This document shows, piece by piece, positions 22,352 to 33,600 of a stretch of 64,000 nt of DNA (position 1 is the first letter of the stretch; each line of letters starts with the position of its first letter). The position numbers and the translations under genes were made by a program. Below the pieces are notes generated by a model. It saw only the letters and a list, made by a program, of their open reading frames with translations, did no database searches and was not told the DNA's origin. The stretch lies in contig OX465292.1 of the NCBI GenBank assembly GCA_949987695.1, positions 131,690,400 to 131,754,399 on the forward strand, read 5' to 3'. The stretch is from Merzomyia westermanni (Eukaryota > Arthropoda > Insecta > Diptera > Tephritidae).

Positions 22352-22910
22352 TCACTTACGTACTAGTGATCTATAGTCTTCAGTCAATAGAAGCTCTGAC
22401 TGCATCACACTCATCAACTTTTCAACATCTTTTTGGTAATTATATACGACGGCACGCAACTGATAATACACGGTATTTATAATCCGAAAGCGGAAGACTA
22501 ATATTTAGTTTCAATCAAAAGTTATTAGCAAACAAACAATTAATGACCCCGGTCCGCCCCTGGATGGAGTGGGCGTGATCCATGGTATTTATGTGCAGAA
22601 CACCTTTCTGAGTTGGCGGTCTTCGGCAGTGCTTTAAAAAAAAATTCCTTATCCGATCGAACATCGGCTACGCCACCGTGTGTGTCTAACACACCCACAT
22701 GAAAATTAGAGGAAGTTTTCAACTTATTTTGTTTTAGGAGTTGTTTGCTGTAGTATAGAATAGGAATTTTTTGTTGTTGCGCTAACTTTCTGCTAGTTAT
22801 AGTATTGTAGCAATATTTTGATTTCTTCACCCTTTTTGATGTTCCACTTTAATGCTTATATTTTGGTCCATTTTTATTTCATACAATTTGCCGCTCTTGC
22901 AAGGCGAATT
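22352..22910. other. Non-coding, nothing recognised
   Basis: No coding frame with recognisable motifs. Mixed AT-rich sequence with short A runs. Confidence 0.4.
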
Positions 22911-22979
22911 AATATAAGGTGGAAGCAAGACGAATTACAAACACACATACATACATATTAAATGCACTTTGTTTTTGTA

Positions 22980-23530
22980 ATTTTTGTAGTGTCGAGATTT
23001 GTGGAAAAGTAGGTATCTGCTCATTGCCTAGCTTCACCTTGGAAATAGCTGCTGAGATGGTCAGGAAGGCCTCCGAAATGGACATACTCCAGGCAGACAA
23101 CTCCGTTCCACCGCCATTGGCAAATCTGCTCAGGAAAATCGATGAGCATTCTTTTAAAACAACGAATTTACTATGGACCAACCGCGATGACTGCGAAACC
23201 TCAAGATCCATATGACCATGTTTAGACAGAAAAAGAACTAGCTTCCTTTTCAAAATAAACAAATCTGCGGTAAGGGTACTTACAGGTGTCATCACAGGAC
23301 AATGTGCTATCGCACCAATGCTGCGACGATGCCGTATGCCAACAAGTTCTATTTGTAGAAGTTGTCAGGATGAGAAGGAAGAGGAGTCCATTCATCACTT
23401 TCTTTGTAGATGCCCAGGACTACAGTCAAGGTGACTCAGATTAAACACGCTTTTTCGACAGTCTGGCACAGGTGAGGGAAGTCGATCTTTCGCTCCTTCT
23501 CAAGTTCATATGGGAGAGTAAATAATTTAA
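22980..23530 (+). pseudogene. R1/I/LOA-type LINE ORF2 C-terminus fossil
   Basis: Plus-strand frames read LQADNSVPPPLANLLRKIDE, LLWTNRDDC and TARS-like CETSRSI, then (shifted) RVLTGVITGQCAIAPMLRR and CRSCQDEKEEESIHHFLCRC. This is the region after RNase H in Jockey-superfamily LINEs carrying an RNase H domain: a TGHC-like block and a C-terminal C-x2-C...H...C finger. Frameshifts interrupt it. Upstream sequence (22919-23060) may be decayed RNase H. The minus-strand 128-codon frame here is a shadow. Confidence 0.6.
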
Positions 23531-25320
23531 AAAGGATTAAGTGAATAACACCTGGTGAACAGATGTGTTTCCTCGCTGCACAGAATGAGAGCATGCACAA
23601 TGAACATAATATCTCCGAGTGGAAGTTTGGGATATCCAATACGTGCTTTCGTTGACCTTCACTAACCTTCACCTTTGGTTTGCGCTCTTCTTACATCAAT
23701 TTAGTGCGTTAGTTCTGAAGCCAGATTCACACTACGGTCGCCCAAAATGACAAAAAGTACTTTTTGTGTTAGTTCCTTTAAATATTGGGCGGGGCGAGCA
23801 ACTTTGAGAAGGTAATTTGGAGAGTTCTTAAACTTGGCCTCTTACCGTTAAAGCCTATCTAAAATTTTAGTTATGAGTGTTATAAGACACATACTGGTCT
23901 CAAAAATTTATTATTTAACGAAAATATTAAACAAAGCAATATTTTTTTAGAGAGAAGACAGTAAACCACTTCTACCTGTCTAGAAATTGTATAGAAAATT
24001 GATATCTGCTTTTTATGGCACTTCATTTACCGAAAAAAAGTTATATTTTCGTCAACCAAACTTTATTTAGAATTGGGGTTACATTCTTGTAAAAATTTTA
24101 GAATTATTTTCAAATTTATATGATTTTCGATGGTAAAATTTTACTTTAGCTCACAACTTCTAAATTAAGTCCAAAAATGTCGGGCGAGGTACCAAAAGAC
24201 GCGTCTTGACGTCGATACCAATAATCCAAAAGCGGAAATTTACCTTATTGATTTCTGTCAAGAGATATGTGCAAAAAAAAAAGTACCGGATTTTCAGTCG
24301 TTTCTATGTTGTTGTGAAATCAAATATGGGTTACGAGTGCAGAAGTGGGCTCTGCGGAGAAATGCCGGTGCTGGATGGCTTAGGGTAACTTTCTTTAATC
24401 GCGGCCAAGGGCCCTCAACTTAGAAAGGTTTCTTGCACAGAAAAACTATTGATCCAGCCAACACTTTTCGAGACCCAAGAGTCGTTTCTGGGTTTTCAGC
24501 TAAAACTTTTCACAAAAATTGTATTTTCGGCTGTTGGGTTATTGATAGTGGGTCAATACGTGTCTTTCGACACCGCTATAGATAATTTTTGATGAGAATT
24601 AGGTAGTGCCCCGTCTTCTAAAGTGTTACCGGTGTGTGGCGTAAGTGAATTTGTTCGCCTAATTAGATGTGTTTGCATATTTACTTTATACCGGGTATTA
24701 GCACTCTGATATATATGTATACCAATATCACATCTCTAAAATATTCCAAAGCTACGACATTCAGAATTTTGCGCGCTTGGCTGAATAAATGGAAAATGTT
24801 TAGTTTTAATCGGAACTTCTTTTTTCTTATAACATAAACCTCTCGTGTGAGCACTATGCACATACGGGCACGCTTTTTTACTTTTGGGTGTAGGTGATGG
24901 ACGATCAAGTGCAGGTATGTGGGGTGAAGAACATATACGATTCATGACTTTATCCACTCAGTCTACTTAAAATTAATATTTATGAAGTTAAATACTAGGG
25001 CTCTCGAGGCTTGCTGCCTAAGAAATTGTTTGATATTTAACTTTTTTTTTTTGCAAAAATGCTGCTAATGTAGAAACCAAATTGGATTTATACTGCTGTA
25101 TGCCTACATAGAAATATTTTTATTATTGATAAAAGTCCGAAATGAATGTTGAAATGACTAACCAAAACTAATATTCAAACATATAAGAAGTGTGATCGAA
25201 CTTACATTTCGATGGCCTAGGGCAGGATAGCTTACTCCCTATATTTCTGGGTACTTTCTAAAGTACTCTCAGGTAATTACGAATTCGAGTCCTCAGAAAA
25301 AAGCGAGAGCTGGAGTAGAT
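23531..25320. other. Unclassified non-coding stretch
   Basis: About 1.8 kb with no complete gene. A short frame at 24206-24388 (RKFTLLISVKRYVQKKKY) has no recognisable domain. No terminal repeats or target duplications were found. Confidence 0.4.
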
Positions 25321-25329
25321 GATCCGTGA

Positions 25330-25516
25330 AAGTATTCCAATATGACAATAATGGAACACCCCCTGCGCCTTAGGGGGTTATTAGTAATGACCTGCAATTC
25401 GATGGTTGATCTACGGATATGATGCCTCGCATCTCTCATTACACATCTTTCATTTTCGACAACACTCCCCAAAACCTTCGGGGAGCGTTTTTGTCGCTAA
25501 AAACAACAACAACAAG
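25330..25516 (+). repeat. LINE-type 3' end with stem-loop and (CAA)n tail
   Basis: CTCCCCAAAACCTTCGGGGAG (25466-25486) forms a stem of CTCCCC/GGGGAG, followed by GCGTTTTTGTCGC and the tail AACAACAACAACAA. A 3' hairpin followed by a short A/C-rich tail is usual for LINE or SINE 3' ends. I have seen this kind of end commonly in fly repeats, but the parent family is not identified here. The R1/I-like ORF2 fossil 1.8 kb upstream, in the same orientation, may or may not belong to it. Confidence 0.45.
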
Positions 25517-25696
25517 TATGGAACACATGATTTTTATTTAATATATAGTTATTTTCTTTTAGCTCGCCTTAACACTGCCAACAACTCTGAGGAGATTTTC
25601 CTTTTCACATGATTGTATGAGAAATGCGCATTAGAACGATTTTCTTCTACTACTTCCTCTAATACTACTACTTTTACAATACTTCTTTAAACCTTT

Positions 25697-25850
25697 CTAT
25701 CTATATATATAAAAAATAGTTGCTGTTCGTTAGTCTCGCTAAAATTCGAGAACGGATGGACCGATTTGGTTAATTTTGGTCTGGAATTATTTGTGGAAGT
25801 CCAGGGAAGGTTTAAGAGGTGAATAACTATGAAAGATGTATAGGGATAGG
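25697..25850 (+). mobile_element. Possible Helitron 5' end
   Basis: Starts TCTATATATATAAAAA and runs into GTTCGTTAGTCTCGCTAAAA, then a GGATGGACCGATTTGG-like motif. A 5' TC followed by TATATATAAA and a '...CGGACCGATTTG' stretch is characteristic of insect Helitron 5' ends from general knowledge. No 3' CTRR end or hairpin was located, so extent and class are uncertain. Confidence 0.4.
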
Positions 25851-26142
25851 GATAGGAATAGGGATAAAAATAGGGAGAGGCAGTATTATTACATCCATGC
25901 AGGTAAATTTCTAGGCAGGACAAAGTCTGCCGGCCCTCTGGTTTTTTATAAATATATGACAAAATAAATCGACTTGCATATAATTGAATATATGTATAGG
26001 CCAAACAAATGTTAAAAATGCACTGATTAACATAAACTGAACTTAAGGCTATTTTTATTTCGTTTTTAGAAGTTTCTGCCAAAAAATTTAGTTTTTTGTG
26101 TTCGTACTATTGCAACACAGTTTGAGAATTGATTTTCGTGGT

Positions 26143-26339
26143 TGTGGAGACCTGCACCGGACCGTAATAGCGATATATAAGAGATGGCAACCCTGTTGAG
26201 TGTTCTACTATATTGGATTGTATTGTATTGTTTTTGATAGTATCGTGTGGTAGCAAGGGGTTGATATGATCATTAAAGGTTTTGTCCTAGTATACCATAA
26301 ATAGTGTGTTTCATTTGTTACTAGCGGTGGGTTATTACA
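26143..26339 (+). repeat. 5' LTR of the Mag-clade element (197 bp)
   Basis: TG...CA ends. Contains GATATATAAGAG (TATA-like) near 26173 and CATTAAAGG near 26270. Differs from the 3' LTR at three positions. Confidence 0.95.
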
Positions 26340-26340
26340 T

Positions 26341-26359
26341 TGGCGACGAGGATGGGATT
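26341..26359 (+). promoter_or_regulatory. Primer-binding site, tRNA-Ser(GCU) type
   Basis: TGGCGACGAGGATGGGATT begins one base after the LTR. It is complementary to the 3' end of a tRNA-Ser whose acceptor stem reads GACGAGG/CCTCGTC plus CCA. Use of tRNA-Ser is known for Mag-like elements. Confidence 0.8.
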
Positions 26360-27160
26360 GCAAACGTTCTATACACCGAAAGGTCTAATTGTTTTACTTA
26401 AATGCATTTTTCTTGTCGCTTCGGCATTTCATTTTAGGTATTGCGTCAGCAGTGGTGAGTTTTTCCTGCCTCTCACACACTCACATACATACATACGGCA
26501 GCAAAGCATTAATGGATACACATTTTAATTTCGACTCGCAAGAAAAAGGAAGAAAATAAGAACACATTTTACTTTGGACTTGCAAAAGGGAAGAAGAAAA
26601 TAAGAATACATTCCAAAAAAAAATTTTTTACCAGTGTATCCAAAAGCAATTACTCGGAAAAAGAATATTATTCATTTTTTTTTCTGTTATTCTGAAATTC
26701 TTCCACTTGCGTGGTGAACGTTTATTGTTTTGGATATCCATTAAATTGGTAAAGAGGGAAGCCATCACAAGAGGAGCGCATTAAATTGTGCTTGTACTTG
26801 AACTGCACTGGTAACATAATATAGAAATTTAGACACAAATTATTACTAAAAAGTAAACAATCTTTCTGGTTGTAGGCCATTGAATTGGTACAAAGCATAA
26901 ATTGGCTTTTGATATACGCATTAAATCGGGAGAGGAAAAAGCGGAATTCCTGCCAAATTGAAGCAGCACATTTAATTGAGCTCATTTGAACACAGTACCA
27001 TTTAGTGGCCATTAGATTGGAAAGTGAAGTAAGCATTAAATTGCAAATTTCAGGCGTACAATAAATGGTGGTGGCGAACCATTAAATTGGTGACAAGTTA
27101 ACAAATTGAATTACGATTGGAGCGTAGTTTTGAGATTTCGGCCGACGCATTCAAACTATC
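26360..27160. other. Leader of the Mag-clade element
   Basis: Untranslated sequence between the primer site and Gag. It carries an irregular series of TTAAATTG/TTAAATCG/TTAGATTG-type motifs on the plus strand, roughly every 50-90 bp from 26742 to 27090. No ORF of interest. Confidence 0.5.
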
Positions 27161-28048
27161 ATGTTTGGATACAAAAAGTATCATAAAATCAGAATGACTG
27201 AACTTAAGCCGTCCTTATGCGATAATATAGACAAATCCTTATTGCGTAATGAGTGGGAGAAATGGTTCCGCTCGTTGTCTTTATTCCTTCATTCTGAAGA
27301 AATAATTGACCCTATCAAAGAAAGGAATAAGCTTTTGCATCTGGGTGGGACTCAATTGCAAGAGGTTATATTCAACATTCCAGGCGCTCTTGTGGAAGCG
27401 AACAAAAACACAAAAGATGATGTATTTAAAATATTTGTTGAAAAACTAAACGAGTTCTTTTCACCCACACGTAATTTCACATTTGAGAGGAACTTATTCA
27501 GGAACTTATGCCCGTCATCAGGCGAAGATTTCAATAAATTTCTGTTGCGTCTGAGACATCAGATGTCCAAATGCGATTTTGGGTCAGCGAAGAATTAAAT
27601 AGAAAACAATTGTTTAAAAGATAAGTTAATAGATTATTGGGCACCTTCCGAGCTTAAGAAACGACTTTTAGAAAAAGAACAAAGTTTAGATGAAGTAATT
27701 GGAGCTTGTCAGGTATACGAACAGATAAACAAACAATCGCAGAGTACGGTTTCAAACACAGATGGTGAGGCTGTAAATAAGATTTCGTTGAAGAAGCAGC
27801 AGGAAAAAGATAGTTCCAACGAATGTGGTAAATGCGGTAGATTAGGACACAAACATTTTGATATAAGTTGTCCGGCACGTAAATCAAAGTGCAATAAATG
27901 CGGTCTAGTAGGCCATTTCGCACGGAAATGTAAGACAAAGGGTCAAAAGCGTAAGGCTGAAGAACAGGGACGCGACCCAAAAGGACTCCCAAAAAGCGTC
28001 GTTTCAAGTCTTCTAGCGTCAAATACATTGAAGAAGATACAGATATGA
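27161..28048 (+). pseudogene. Gag of the Mag-clade element, one internal stop
   Basis: Capsid/nucleocapsid precursor. It starts at ATG 27161; the motif NEWEKWFRSLSLFL and LLHLGGTQLQEVI are typical of Mag-like capsid. The frame is cut by a TAA at 27596-27598 and then continues open in the same frame to a TGA at 28046-28048. The nucleocapsid has two zinc knuckles, CGKCGRLGHKHFDISC and CNKCGLVGHFARKC (27827-27931). Its end overlaps the pol ATG (28045) as ATGA, with pol in the -1 frame. Because of the stop it is annotated as a pseudogene. Confidence 0.85.
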
Positions 28049-30691
28049 TGGAAAACAAATTTTGTAACAATGGGTGCTTTAAAGTAAATTGTAATGATCT
28101 AGATGATGAAATGATTGAATGTAGTATTGGGGGACATGCCATTCCGATGGTTATTGATTCAGGATCACGTTTTAACCTACTTAGTCATGACAAGTGGATT
28201 GAATTGAAAGAGGCAAGAGCTGTTTTATTTAACATCCCTACACAATCGGAGCATCAGTTTAAAGCGTATGCGGCGAGCCAGCTATTAAAAGTCCTTTTTT
28301 TCTTCGAGGCACCAATAACGGTCGGGGGCGATAAAGAGATAATTGCAACGTTCTATGTAATTGAAAATGCTTCCCAATCATCAACGGTCGGGGGCGATAA
28401 AGAGATAATTGCAAAGTTCTATGTCATTGAAAATGCTACCCAATCACTTTTGGGTCGTGAGACGGCAATACAGCTGGAAGTCTTAAAACTAGGGCGGAGC
28501 GTAAAAAGAATTGAAACTATAAATCCGTTTCCAAAAATTAAAAATGTTAAGATAACCCTATTACTGGACTTCTCAGTTAAACTTATACAACAACCGATGC
28601 GACGAATACCCATTGCTCTGGAGGAGAAGGTAGAGCAGAATTAAAATGAGGCACTCAAACAGGATATTATTGACCCTGTGGTTGGACCTAGCTCTTCGAT
28701 ATCACCAATTGTTATTGTCTTTAAAGAGAATGGGGAAATGTGCGTGTGTGTTGATATGCGCAGGGCAAATCAAGCCGTTCTTAGGGAAAATTATCCACTG
28801 CCAACGTTCGATACGTGCATGACTAAATTAAGAGGTGCAAAGGTATTTTCTAGGCTTGATTTGAAATGGGCATATCATCAACTCGAGTTGGATGAATCCT
28901 GCAGAGAAATCACGACGTTCATAACGCACCAAGGTCTGTTCCGATATAAAAGATTAATGTTTGGAATTAACTCAGCCCCAGAACTTTTCCAAAGAGTTTT
29001 AGAAGGCCTATTATCTCAATGTAAGTACTGTCTAAATTACATCGGTGATGTTATAATATTTGGCTTTACAGAAAAGGAATATGATGAGGCCTTAGAGGAA
29101 GTGTTAGCCATTTTTAAAAATAACTGCGTTTTACTAAACGACGAAAAATGCGTATGGCGTACTAAGCACTTGAACTTCCTTGGACATATCTTATTTGATG
29201 AAGGTATATCGCCCGACCCGGAGAAAAAAAAAACTGTTCTTAATTTTAGATCACCGGCTAATAAGGAAGAGTTACGGAGTTTCTTGGGTTTGGTCACCTA
29301 TGTTGGTAAGTTTATTCCGGATATGGCTGACGTAACTGAACCATTGAGGAGTTTACTAAAAACCGATTGTAAGTTCATGTGGGGTCAGCACCAACACACT
29401 GCTTTTAATAAATTGAAGACGCTTCTTTCCAACATACCAAAACTGTCTTATTTTAATCCGAAACACAAAACCAGGCTGAAAGCAGATGCGAGCCCCGTAG
29501 CATTAGGAGCTGTTCTCGTTCAATTCGACTCGGGTGGTGATCCACAGATAATCTCATTTGCCAGTAAAAGCCTCTCAGAAGTAGAGAAGAGATATTCCCA
29601 GACGGAGGAGGAAAGTTTAGCACTTGTATGGGGGGTGGAGAGATTCTATTATTATTTAACCGGTTTAGAATTTGAACTTATCACGGATCATAAACCATTA
29701 GAATCCATTTTCAAACCCACTTCGAAGCCCCCGGCAAGAATAGAAAGATGGCTGCTGAGGCTGCAATCCTATAACTTTAAGATAATATACCGGGCTGGGA
29801 AAGAAAATATTGCGGACTCCATCTCGAGGCTCTGCAAAATTGAGGATCCAAGCAGTTTTGATGAGAATGGTGAACAAACCATTTTTCAAATAATATCACA
29901 CTCCACTCCGTCTTCGCGAACTATCTCCGAAATTGCAAAAAGGAGTACCTAAGATGAAGAGATAAGAGCTGTGCTCGAATGCATAAAGAATGATTCGTGG
30001 AGCACCAACTCGGAAAGTATTTTTTATCCTATCCGGCGGGAACTATTAGCGGTTGGTAGCATAATATTACGTGGTACTCGCATAGTTATACCAAAGGTTC
30101 TGCGACACAGATTGTTGGAACTAGCTCACGAAGGTCACCCGGGTGAATCAGCCATGAAGAGAAGGGTAAGATCTAAAGTTTGGTGGCCGTTGGTGGACAG
30201 GAAAGTAGAAACATACGTGAAAAATTGTCGAGATTGCTTGGTAGTCTCGCAACCGAATCATCCTACCCCCATGAAAAGACACGTATTCCCGAACGGTCCC
30301 TGGCAATGTGTAGCCACGGATCTCCTAGGGTCGTTACCTAATAATGATTATGTATTTGTTCTTATCGACTACTACTCTCGTTATCAAGATATTTTGCCGA
30401 CTTGGCATACCTAAATCCCTTAGAGCAGACAGTGGGAGGCAGTTTGTGAGTTTTGAGTTCAAAAAGTTCTGCCAGGACAACAACATAACCTTGATAACGA
30501 CCCCGCCCTATTGGCCACAAGCAAATGGCGAAGTGGAGAATATGAACCGTTCTCTAGTGAAGCGGTTGAAGATAGCGCATACAGAAAAATGCAATTTTAT
30601 AAAAGAGATCCAAAATTTAATTTTGATGTATAATGTGACCCTCACGGCACCACTGGTTCTCCGCCAACCGAATTGGTGTTCAACCGAGTAA
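28045..30691 (+). pseudogene. Pol of the Mag-clade element (protease, RT, RNase H, integrase), broken
   Basis: Protease with VIDSGS near 28153-28170; stop TAA at 28642-28644. RT/RNase H from 28645 to 29949 in the same frame, stop TAA at 29950-29952. Integrase from there, with H2C2 finger and a D-D-E core in two frames: the frame changes near 30390 with apparent loss of about 20 residues between the first and second catalytic Asp (ATDLLG; then ADSG in place of the usual DNG; then NGEVEN). The reverse transcriptase active site reads YIGD where the family has YxDD, so one catalytic Asp is replaced by Gly. Two stops, a frameshift/deletion and an active-site change make it inactive. Confidence 0.9.
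28321..28452 (+). repeat. In-frame 66-bp tandem duplication in the protease region
   Basis: GTCGGGGGCGATAAAGAGAT occurs at 28321 and at 28387. The 22-residue unit VGGDKEIIA(T/K)FYVIENA.QS is doubled without shifting the frame; the copies differ at a few bases. Confidence 0.9.
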
Positions 30692-31153
30692 TATGCGCAA
30701 AAATACCGGGAGTTGATGATATAACTGAGGACATGATAGACTCGGCTGCAAGAGACCTAGACACTATTAACAAACAGTAAGGAAAGACAGGGGTGATAAG
30801 AAGAGAAAAGCTAAGGTGTTAGATATAGCACCGGGAGATAAAGTCCTTTTACGCAATAGGGTCTTACCGCATAAGCTGACACCAACATTTGATACGGCTG
30901 AGTACGAAGTCATAGAAGTGAATGGGAACGAAGTCATATAAGTAGCGGGGGAAAAACCCTTCGGAGGAATATCAGTCATATAAAAAAAGTAGCATTTGCG
31001 CCCACTGCCACTGATGGAACCGAAACCTCGACACCACCATCTTCTGAAACGTCACTCGACAACGATCTTCCAACAAACGCGCCCTTCCCGTTACCATCGT
31101 TCGAAACGAGGGACAACGACACACAACCACGGCTTCGTTTGAAGCTCCAATAT
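30692..31153 (+). pseudogene. Integrase C-terminal tail and 3' region of the Mag-clade element
   Basis: Broken frames continue the integrase C-terminus (for example KRKAKVLDIAPGDKVLLRNR near 30805-30860, then HKLTPTFDTAEYEVIEV), the usual post-core domain. Stops and frameshifts interrupt it before a short proline/threonine-rich end and the polypurine tract. Confidence 0.7.
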
Positions 31154-31163
31154 AAAAGGGGGA

Positions 31164-31360
31164 TGTGGAGACCTGCACCGGACCGTAATAGCGATATATA
31201 AGAGATGGCAGCCCTGTTGAGTGTTCTACTATATTGGATTGTATTGTATTGTTTTTGATTGTATCGTGTGGTAGCAAGGGGTTGATATGATCATTAAAGG
31301 TTTTGTCCTAGTATACCATAAATAGTGTGTTTCATTTGTTATTAGCGGTGGGTTATTACA
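31164..31360 (+). repeat. 3' LTR of the Mag-clade element (197 bp)
   Basis: Preceded by the polypurine tract AAAAGGGGGA (31154-31163). Same TG...CA ends as the 5' LTR. Confidence 0.95.
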
Positions 31361-31365
31361 GTGGT

Positions 31366-32006
31366 TGAGAGAGAATATCTGCTTTTCAGATCTTTAGTAT
31401 TTCCCCAACCTTGTTGCGATGAATATAATTTGAGGCGAAACGTAAAATGTTTTATATGTATTTCTTACTCCTCTGATACCGCGAAATATACAAACGTCTA
31501 GCCCAGCACTAGCTGGCTCTGAAAGTGAATTAGGGGCCAAACGATGCTGAAGACGTTTCACCGGCTTGCAATATATTGATGCTTGCCCAGCAGTATTCGT
31601 AGAGCTCGAAAAACTCTTATGTAGAATCAGAATTGTCATGCCTGTCCTGAAACCAGAATGTGCTAGGATTTTGGAGGGAAAAATTGGCTGCAATGGCCTT
31701 GCTATCCAAGCTAGCACATAAAGATGTATGCATACCTGCAACAAGTGCATTGTGGATCAAAACAAGTGTGATATGTTATCTGTCAAAGGCACATCAACAT
31801 GGAGTCATTGTTTACATCTAAAGCACTTCAATATGGCGACGCATACGCTACAATTCGAACTCCTATCCTTTAACGAATGATAGAACGGGATGCAGGATGA
31901 GACCAATATGGAATATAATGAAACAGGTGACGAAATTTTATGTCTCTGCCTTAGATATCACACTTGACATGGTACAAAATGAACAACATTAACAAAATAG
32001 CCTTAC
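31366..32006. other. Non-coding, nothing recognised
   Basis: Flanking DNA of the Mag element. A 118-codon minus frame at 31394-31750 has no recognised domain. Confidence 0.4.
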
Positions 32007-32194
32007 CTTACGTTCCACAGTTAACTATAGCTTTTAAATTTTCAAGTTGAGTTAACTAGAGTTTAAACTCTAAACATTAGTGAGGTAACCTCTGGTTAAA
32101 AATCATAAGGTGGCCTATTGCGTACTGGGCAGTAAATATTTAGCAAAATAGCTAAAATAAAATTGTGAATCGATAGTTAACTGTGGAACGTAAG
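32007..32194. mobile_element. MITE candidate, 188 bp
   Basis: Perfect 22-bp inverted terminal repeats starting CTTACGTTCCACAGTTAACT at 32007-32028 and mirrored at 32173-32194, enclosing AT-rich non-coding sequence with a smaller internal palindrome (GAGTTTAAACTC near 32059). No transposase. A target duplication is not clear, so the superfamily is unknown. Confidence 0.6.
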
Positions 32195-32288
32195 CTAACT
32201 CTTTTATCGTACAACAAATATGTGTAACAATTAAAGCAGACAAAACAAAAATTGTACGAAGAAATACAATCTTAGCGAACATTAAATA

Positions 32289-33600
32289 CAGGGTGGCTGA
32301 TGAATTTTGCTACATTAAGAAACTCAAATAATTTTTTTTTCAGTGTATGGAATTCATTTTTCTTTTATTCATGTTAAAGCTCATTAAATTTTATTAAATA
32401 CAGCTTAATTAGTTTTAAAAATAATGGAATTTAAATGCCTTCCCTGCTCGTCGATGCATGTGCGGCATCTTACCAAAAAGTTGTTCATTACTGCTTGGAG
32501 AGTTGAGACAGGAATAGCCGCAATTGTTTCTCGAATGGATTGCCTTAGTTCATTCAAATTTGTTGGTTTTGCTTTGAAGACTTCCTGTTTGCAATAACCC
32601 CACAAGAAAAAGTCAGGTGCAGTAAGGTCAGGCGACCTGGGTGGCCAACGGAATGTGGAGTTTCTGGATATCAGCTTATTGGGAAATTTTCGTCGCAATT
32701 CTGTCATAACAGGTTGGGCTATATGAGGAGCTGCACCATCTTGCTGAAACCACACAGAGTTGAAAGAAATTCTCATTCGGCGTAATTCTGGATAGAAAAA
32801 CTCTCTCAACATGCTCAAGTAACGGTCTCCAGTAACCGTAACGGTGTGACCGTTTTCTTCGAAGAAGTAGGGCCCGACAATGCAGCGTGATGAAACTGCA
32901 CACCACACTGTGACACGAAGTGGATGCAATTCCGTCTCATGGAGTATCTGTGAGTTGGAAGCACTCCATATTCGACAATTTTGTTTGTTTATGTTGCCGT
33001 TTAAATCGAAATGGGCCTCGTCAGACATGAAAAGACAGTTCAACATGTTTCCATCCTCTTCCACCATTTGAAGCATCTTCTGGCAAAATTCCAAGCGAAT
33101 CGGTAAGTCTGCAGCGTTCAGTTTGTTGGCCATTTGAATTTCATATGGGAATAAGTCCAAATCTTTGTGCATAATTGACTGTAATGACTGTCTGCTTACA
33201 CCCATTTGAGCAGATAAGCTTCTTGTCGAAACACGTGGATTGTTTTGTATGGCAGCAGCTACAGCAGCGATTGTTTCCTCCGTTCGAACTGAAGGGTTTC
33301 GATGGTAAGGTCTTCTGTTGACTGTCCCATGCTCGGCAAAATTGTTTACAAGTCTTATTATGGTCCATCTGCTCGGAGGATTGCCGCCAAACGTGCGCCT
33401 ATACTCTCTTTGAACCGAAACTACGGACTCCAGTGCGTGATAGCGGCGGACAATCCAAATTATTGTTTCAGTGTCCCAGTTATCCATTTTTGTTAAACGT
33501 AAAAGTCAATCTGCAAAATAAAAAAAAATTTACCAGATTCATTAAATAGAAAAAAAGTTATTTAATTTTTTTTTGGTAGCGGCTTTCATTAGCCACCCTG
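32289..33600 (-). mobile_element. DD41D transposon, family A copy 2 (A2), complete
   Basis: 1,312 bp, TA duplication at 32287-32288 and 33601-33602, ends CAGGGTGGCTGATGAA and TTCATTAGCCACCCTG (one mismatch in the second). Near identical to A1 at 6467-7779 but inverted relative to it. Confidence 0.95.
32405..33487 (-). CDS. Transposase, DD41D type (A2)
   Basis: 360-residue intact ORF, same length and start as in A1. All three catalytic Asp are present (SDEAHF, FQQDGAAPH, APDFFLWGY). Differences from A1 are about ten substitutions, for example R/I at residue 9, L/M at 95, K/R at 99, K/E at 116, V/L at 152 and G/R near the C-terminus; none touches a catalytic residue. It may be functional, and either copy could act on both. 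Confidence 0.95.
   Translation of the reverse strand: MDNWDTETIIWIVRRYHALESVVSVQREYRRTFGGNPPSRWTIIRLVNNFAEHGTVNRRPYHRNPSVRTEETIAAVAAAIQNNPRVSTRSLSAQMGVSRQSLQSIMHKDLDLFPYEIQMANKLNAADLPIRLEFCQKMLQMVEEDGNMLNCLFMSDEAHFDLNGNINKQNCRIWSASNSQILHETELHPLRVTVWCAVSSRCIVGPYFFEENGHTVTVTGDRYLSMLREFFYPELRRMRISFNSVWFQQDGAAPHIAQPVMTELRRKFPNKLISRNSTFRWPPRSPDLTAPDFFLWGYCKQEVFKAKPTNLNELRQSIRETIAAIPVSTLQAVMNNFLVRCRTCIDEQGRHLNSIIFKTN

Larger units (their letters stand above)
26143..31360 (+). mobile_element. Mag-clade Ty3/gypsy LTR retrotransposon, complete ends, decayed coding
   Basis: 5,218 bp between two 197-bp LTRs, flanked by the 5-bp target duplication GTGGT (26138-26142 and 31361-31365). The LTRs begin TGTGGAGACC and end TTATTACA and differ at three sites, so the insertion is moderately young. 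The primer site and polypurine tract are both in place. Coding order is Gag, protease, reverse transcriptase, RNase H, integrase. The Mag-clade call rests on the Gag pattern and on a tRNA-Ser primer site. Confidence 0.93.

Noticed and set aside
22909..23295. 128-codon minus-strand ORF
   Set aside because: Antisense shadow of the LINE C-terminal fossil on the plus strand.
6467..33600. A1 and A2 as inverted ends of one 27-kb composite transposon
   Set aside because: Each has its own TA duplication and complete pair of ends; no sign that the interval moved as a unit. The same holds for B1/B2.
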